From contig PMTB01000186.1 in NCBI GenBank assembly GCA_003167475.1, positions 1 through 5,611 of the forward strand: DNA of 5,611 nucleotides, given 5' to 3'. Shown piece by piece: positions 4,937-5,611 of this stretch (positions within the stretch are counted from its first letter, which is position 1; each line of letters starts with the position of its first letter). The position numbers and the translations under genes are program-made. The notes under the pieces are model-generated. The model searched no databases. It was not told the origin of the DNA and worked only from the letters and a program-made list of their open reading frames with translations. The stretch is from a candidate division FCPU426 bacterium (GTDB lineage Bacteria; Oederibacteriota; PGYV01; Palsa-1178).

Positions 4937-5611
4937 TCACTCCGAAAAATGGAGTTTTTTCTTTATCTCACCGAACTGGTAATTAATATCAGTATCCACT
5001 ATCTCGCTGTCTGATTCAAGCCTGCACTCACCGCGCTCAAGCATGTCGTCAGGCAGGATATGCAGCGCTTCCGTAAGATCGGTCAACTTGATAAAGTCTT
5101 CCCTGTGTGATTTTATGAGTTCAATATCTTCGGGATGGCAGTATATGATGATCTTTTCCTTGTTCTCCAGCATTTTTATGGCTTCTTTTACAAAATTAAC
5201 CACTATGTCCCTGTTCTGTACAAGTTCCCTGCCGACCACTTTTTTTGCCACATCAACGGCGAGCTTAACAATATCGTCCTCGGTGCTTTTGATAAGCCTG
5301 TGTTTTTCAGTGAGCGCGGTTTCAGCGATGGAGGTAAGTGTGGTGCTTATGGCGGAGTATTTATTGTCCATTTCCAGCTTGCCTTTTTCAAGGCCCTCAT
5401 AATAGCCCTTGTCCATGCCTGCTTCGTAGCCCTGTTTCTCGGCGCTCGCCTTGAGTTCCGCGGAGAGTTCTTCGGCTTCGCGCAGCTTTGTGGCGATCTC
5501 AATGTCGGAACTTTCTTTCATATCATGATTTAACTTTTCAAGCTGGAAAATTTCCTCTTTTTTACTGTCAATAAGCGCGTCCAAAGCCTTTAATTCGTCC
5601 TCGGCCGCCGC
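4937..5611 (-). CDS. fliH: Flagellar assembly protein FliH, export-ATPase regulator (5' end cut by window)
   Basis: FliH binds FliI as a dimer, restrains its ATPase activity, and links it to the C-ring; it is related to the peripheral stalk of F/V-type ATPases. The frame is open to the window edge, giving 224 visible residues. The TTG at 5584 has nine sense codons before it and no evident ribosome site, so it is probably internal. The visible part starts with a charged coiled-coil region (about 1-60). A glycine repeat follows, with Gly at 61, 65, 69, 73 and 77 (G-YEA-G-MDK-G-YYE-G-LEK-G), the GxxxG array characteristic of FliH. The C-terminal domain (about 100-220) shows LAVDVAKKVVGREL, a CHPEDIELIK stretch like the usual N/H-P-x-D motif, and LERGECRLESDSEIVDTDINYQFGEIKKKL, which matches the conserved G-x-C...D-x-x-I end. 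The stop TGA lies 3 nt before the fliI ATG. Confidence 0.93.
   Translation of the reverse strand, partial: AAAEDELKALDALIDSKKEEIFQLEKLNHDMKESSDIEIATKLREAEELSAELKASAEKQGYEAGMDKGYYEGLEKGKLEMDNKYSAISTTLTSIAETALTEKHRLIKSTEDDIVKLAVDVAKKVVGRELVQNRDIVVNFVKEAIKMLENKEKIIIYCHPEDIELIKSHREDFIKLTDLTEALHILPDDMLERGECRLESDSEIVDTDINYQFGEIKKKLHFSE
4939..4955 (-). promoter_or_regulatory. Hairpin that can mask the fliI ribosome binding site
   Basis: ACTCC (4955-4951, minus strand) pairs with GGAGT (4943-4939) around a 7-nt loop. The 3' arm contains the GGAG Shine-Dalgarno site of fliI (4943-4940) and the first base of the fliH stop codon. A ribosome completing fliH would open the stem, a plausible coupling device that keeps FliH and FliI in proportion. 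Pairing was seen by eye; the stem is only 5 bp. Confidence 0.45.

Noticed and set aside
4939..4960. Intrinsic terminator on the plus strand (hairpin followed by six T)
   Set aside because: No gene is transcribed toward it on the plus strand, and the stem is only 5 bp; it is better read as the minus-strand fliH-fliI junction.
5582..5584. TTG as the start of fliH
   Set aside because: The frame stays open for nine more codons to the window edge with charged coiled-coil-like sequence and no ribosome site near TTG; the true start is probably outside the window.

Overview
This window is a stretch of a bacterial flagellar basal-body/hook operon. All real genes are on the minus strand, so transcription runs from high to low coordinates: fliH (5' end cut by the window edge) - fliI - fliJ - fliK - flgD - a small TIGR02530-type flagellar operon gene (3' end cut by the window edge). 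This order is typical of the large flagellar operons of Firmicutes and several deep-branching Gram-negative phyla. Base composition is intermediate and the Shine-Dalgarno sites are strong (GGAGG type). The sequence does not identify the genus or phylum, and I do not name one.

Region by region: 5611-4937 encodes FliH, the export-ATPase regulator, with a clear glycine-every-fourth-residue repeat. The next 1314 bases (4933-3620) read as one full-length 437-codon fliI, the flagellar type III export ATPase, except for a single in-frame TAG at codon 59 (4757-4759). The codons on both sides of the TAG are conserved FliI sequence. The usable product is therefore either a 376-residue protein started at GTG 4750, lacking the start of the N-terminal beta-barrel, or a sequencing or biological nonsense event. 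fliJ (general chaperone and ATPase stalk) overlaps fliI by ATGA. A 157-bp gap follows (3011-3167). It holds a textbook sigma-70/sigma-A promoter (TTGACA, 17-bp spacer, TATAAT) behind an A/T-rich upstream stretch, then a leader of about 100 nt with two hairpins and several GGA motifs ahead of the GTG start of fliK. fliK (hook-length ruler), flgD (hook cap) and the TIGR02530-type gene are then closely packed.

Functionally, FliH, FliI and FliJ form the cytoplasmic ATPase complex that prepares substrates for export. FliK and FlgD are exported substrates that measure and scaffold the hook. The internal promoter divides the operon between these groups: export machinery upstream, hook-assembly factors downstream. 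That would let the hook genes be transcribed independently of the distal operon promoter.

I see no mobile elements, tRNAs, rRNAs, CRISPR arrays or convincing terminators. The points most worth a second look are the stop codon inside fliI and the promoter with its structured leader ahead of fliK.
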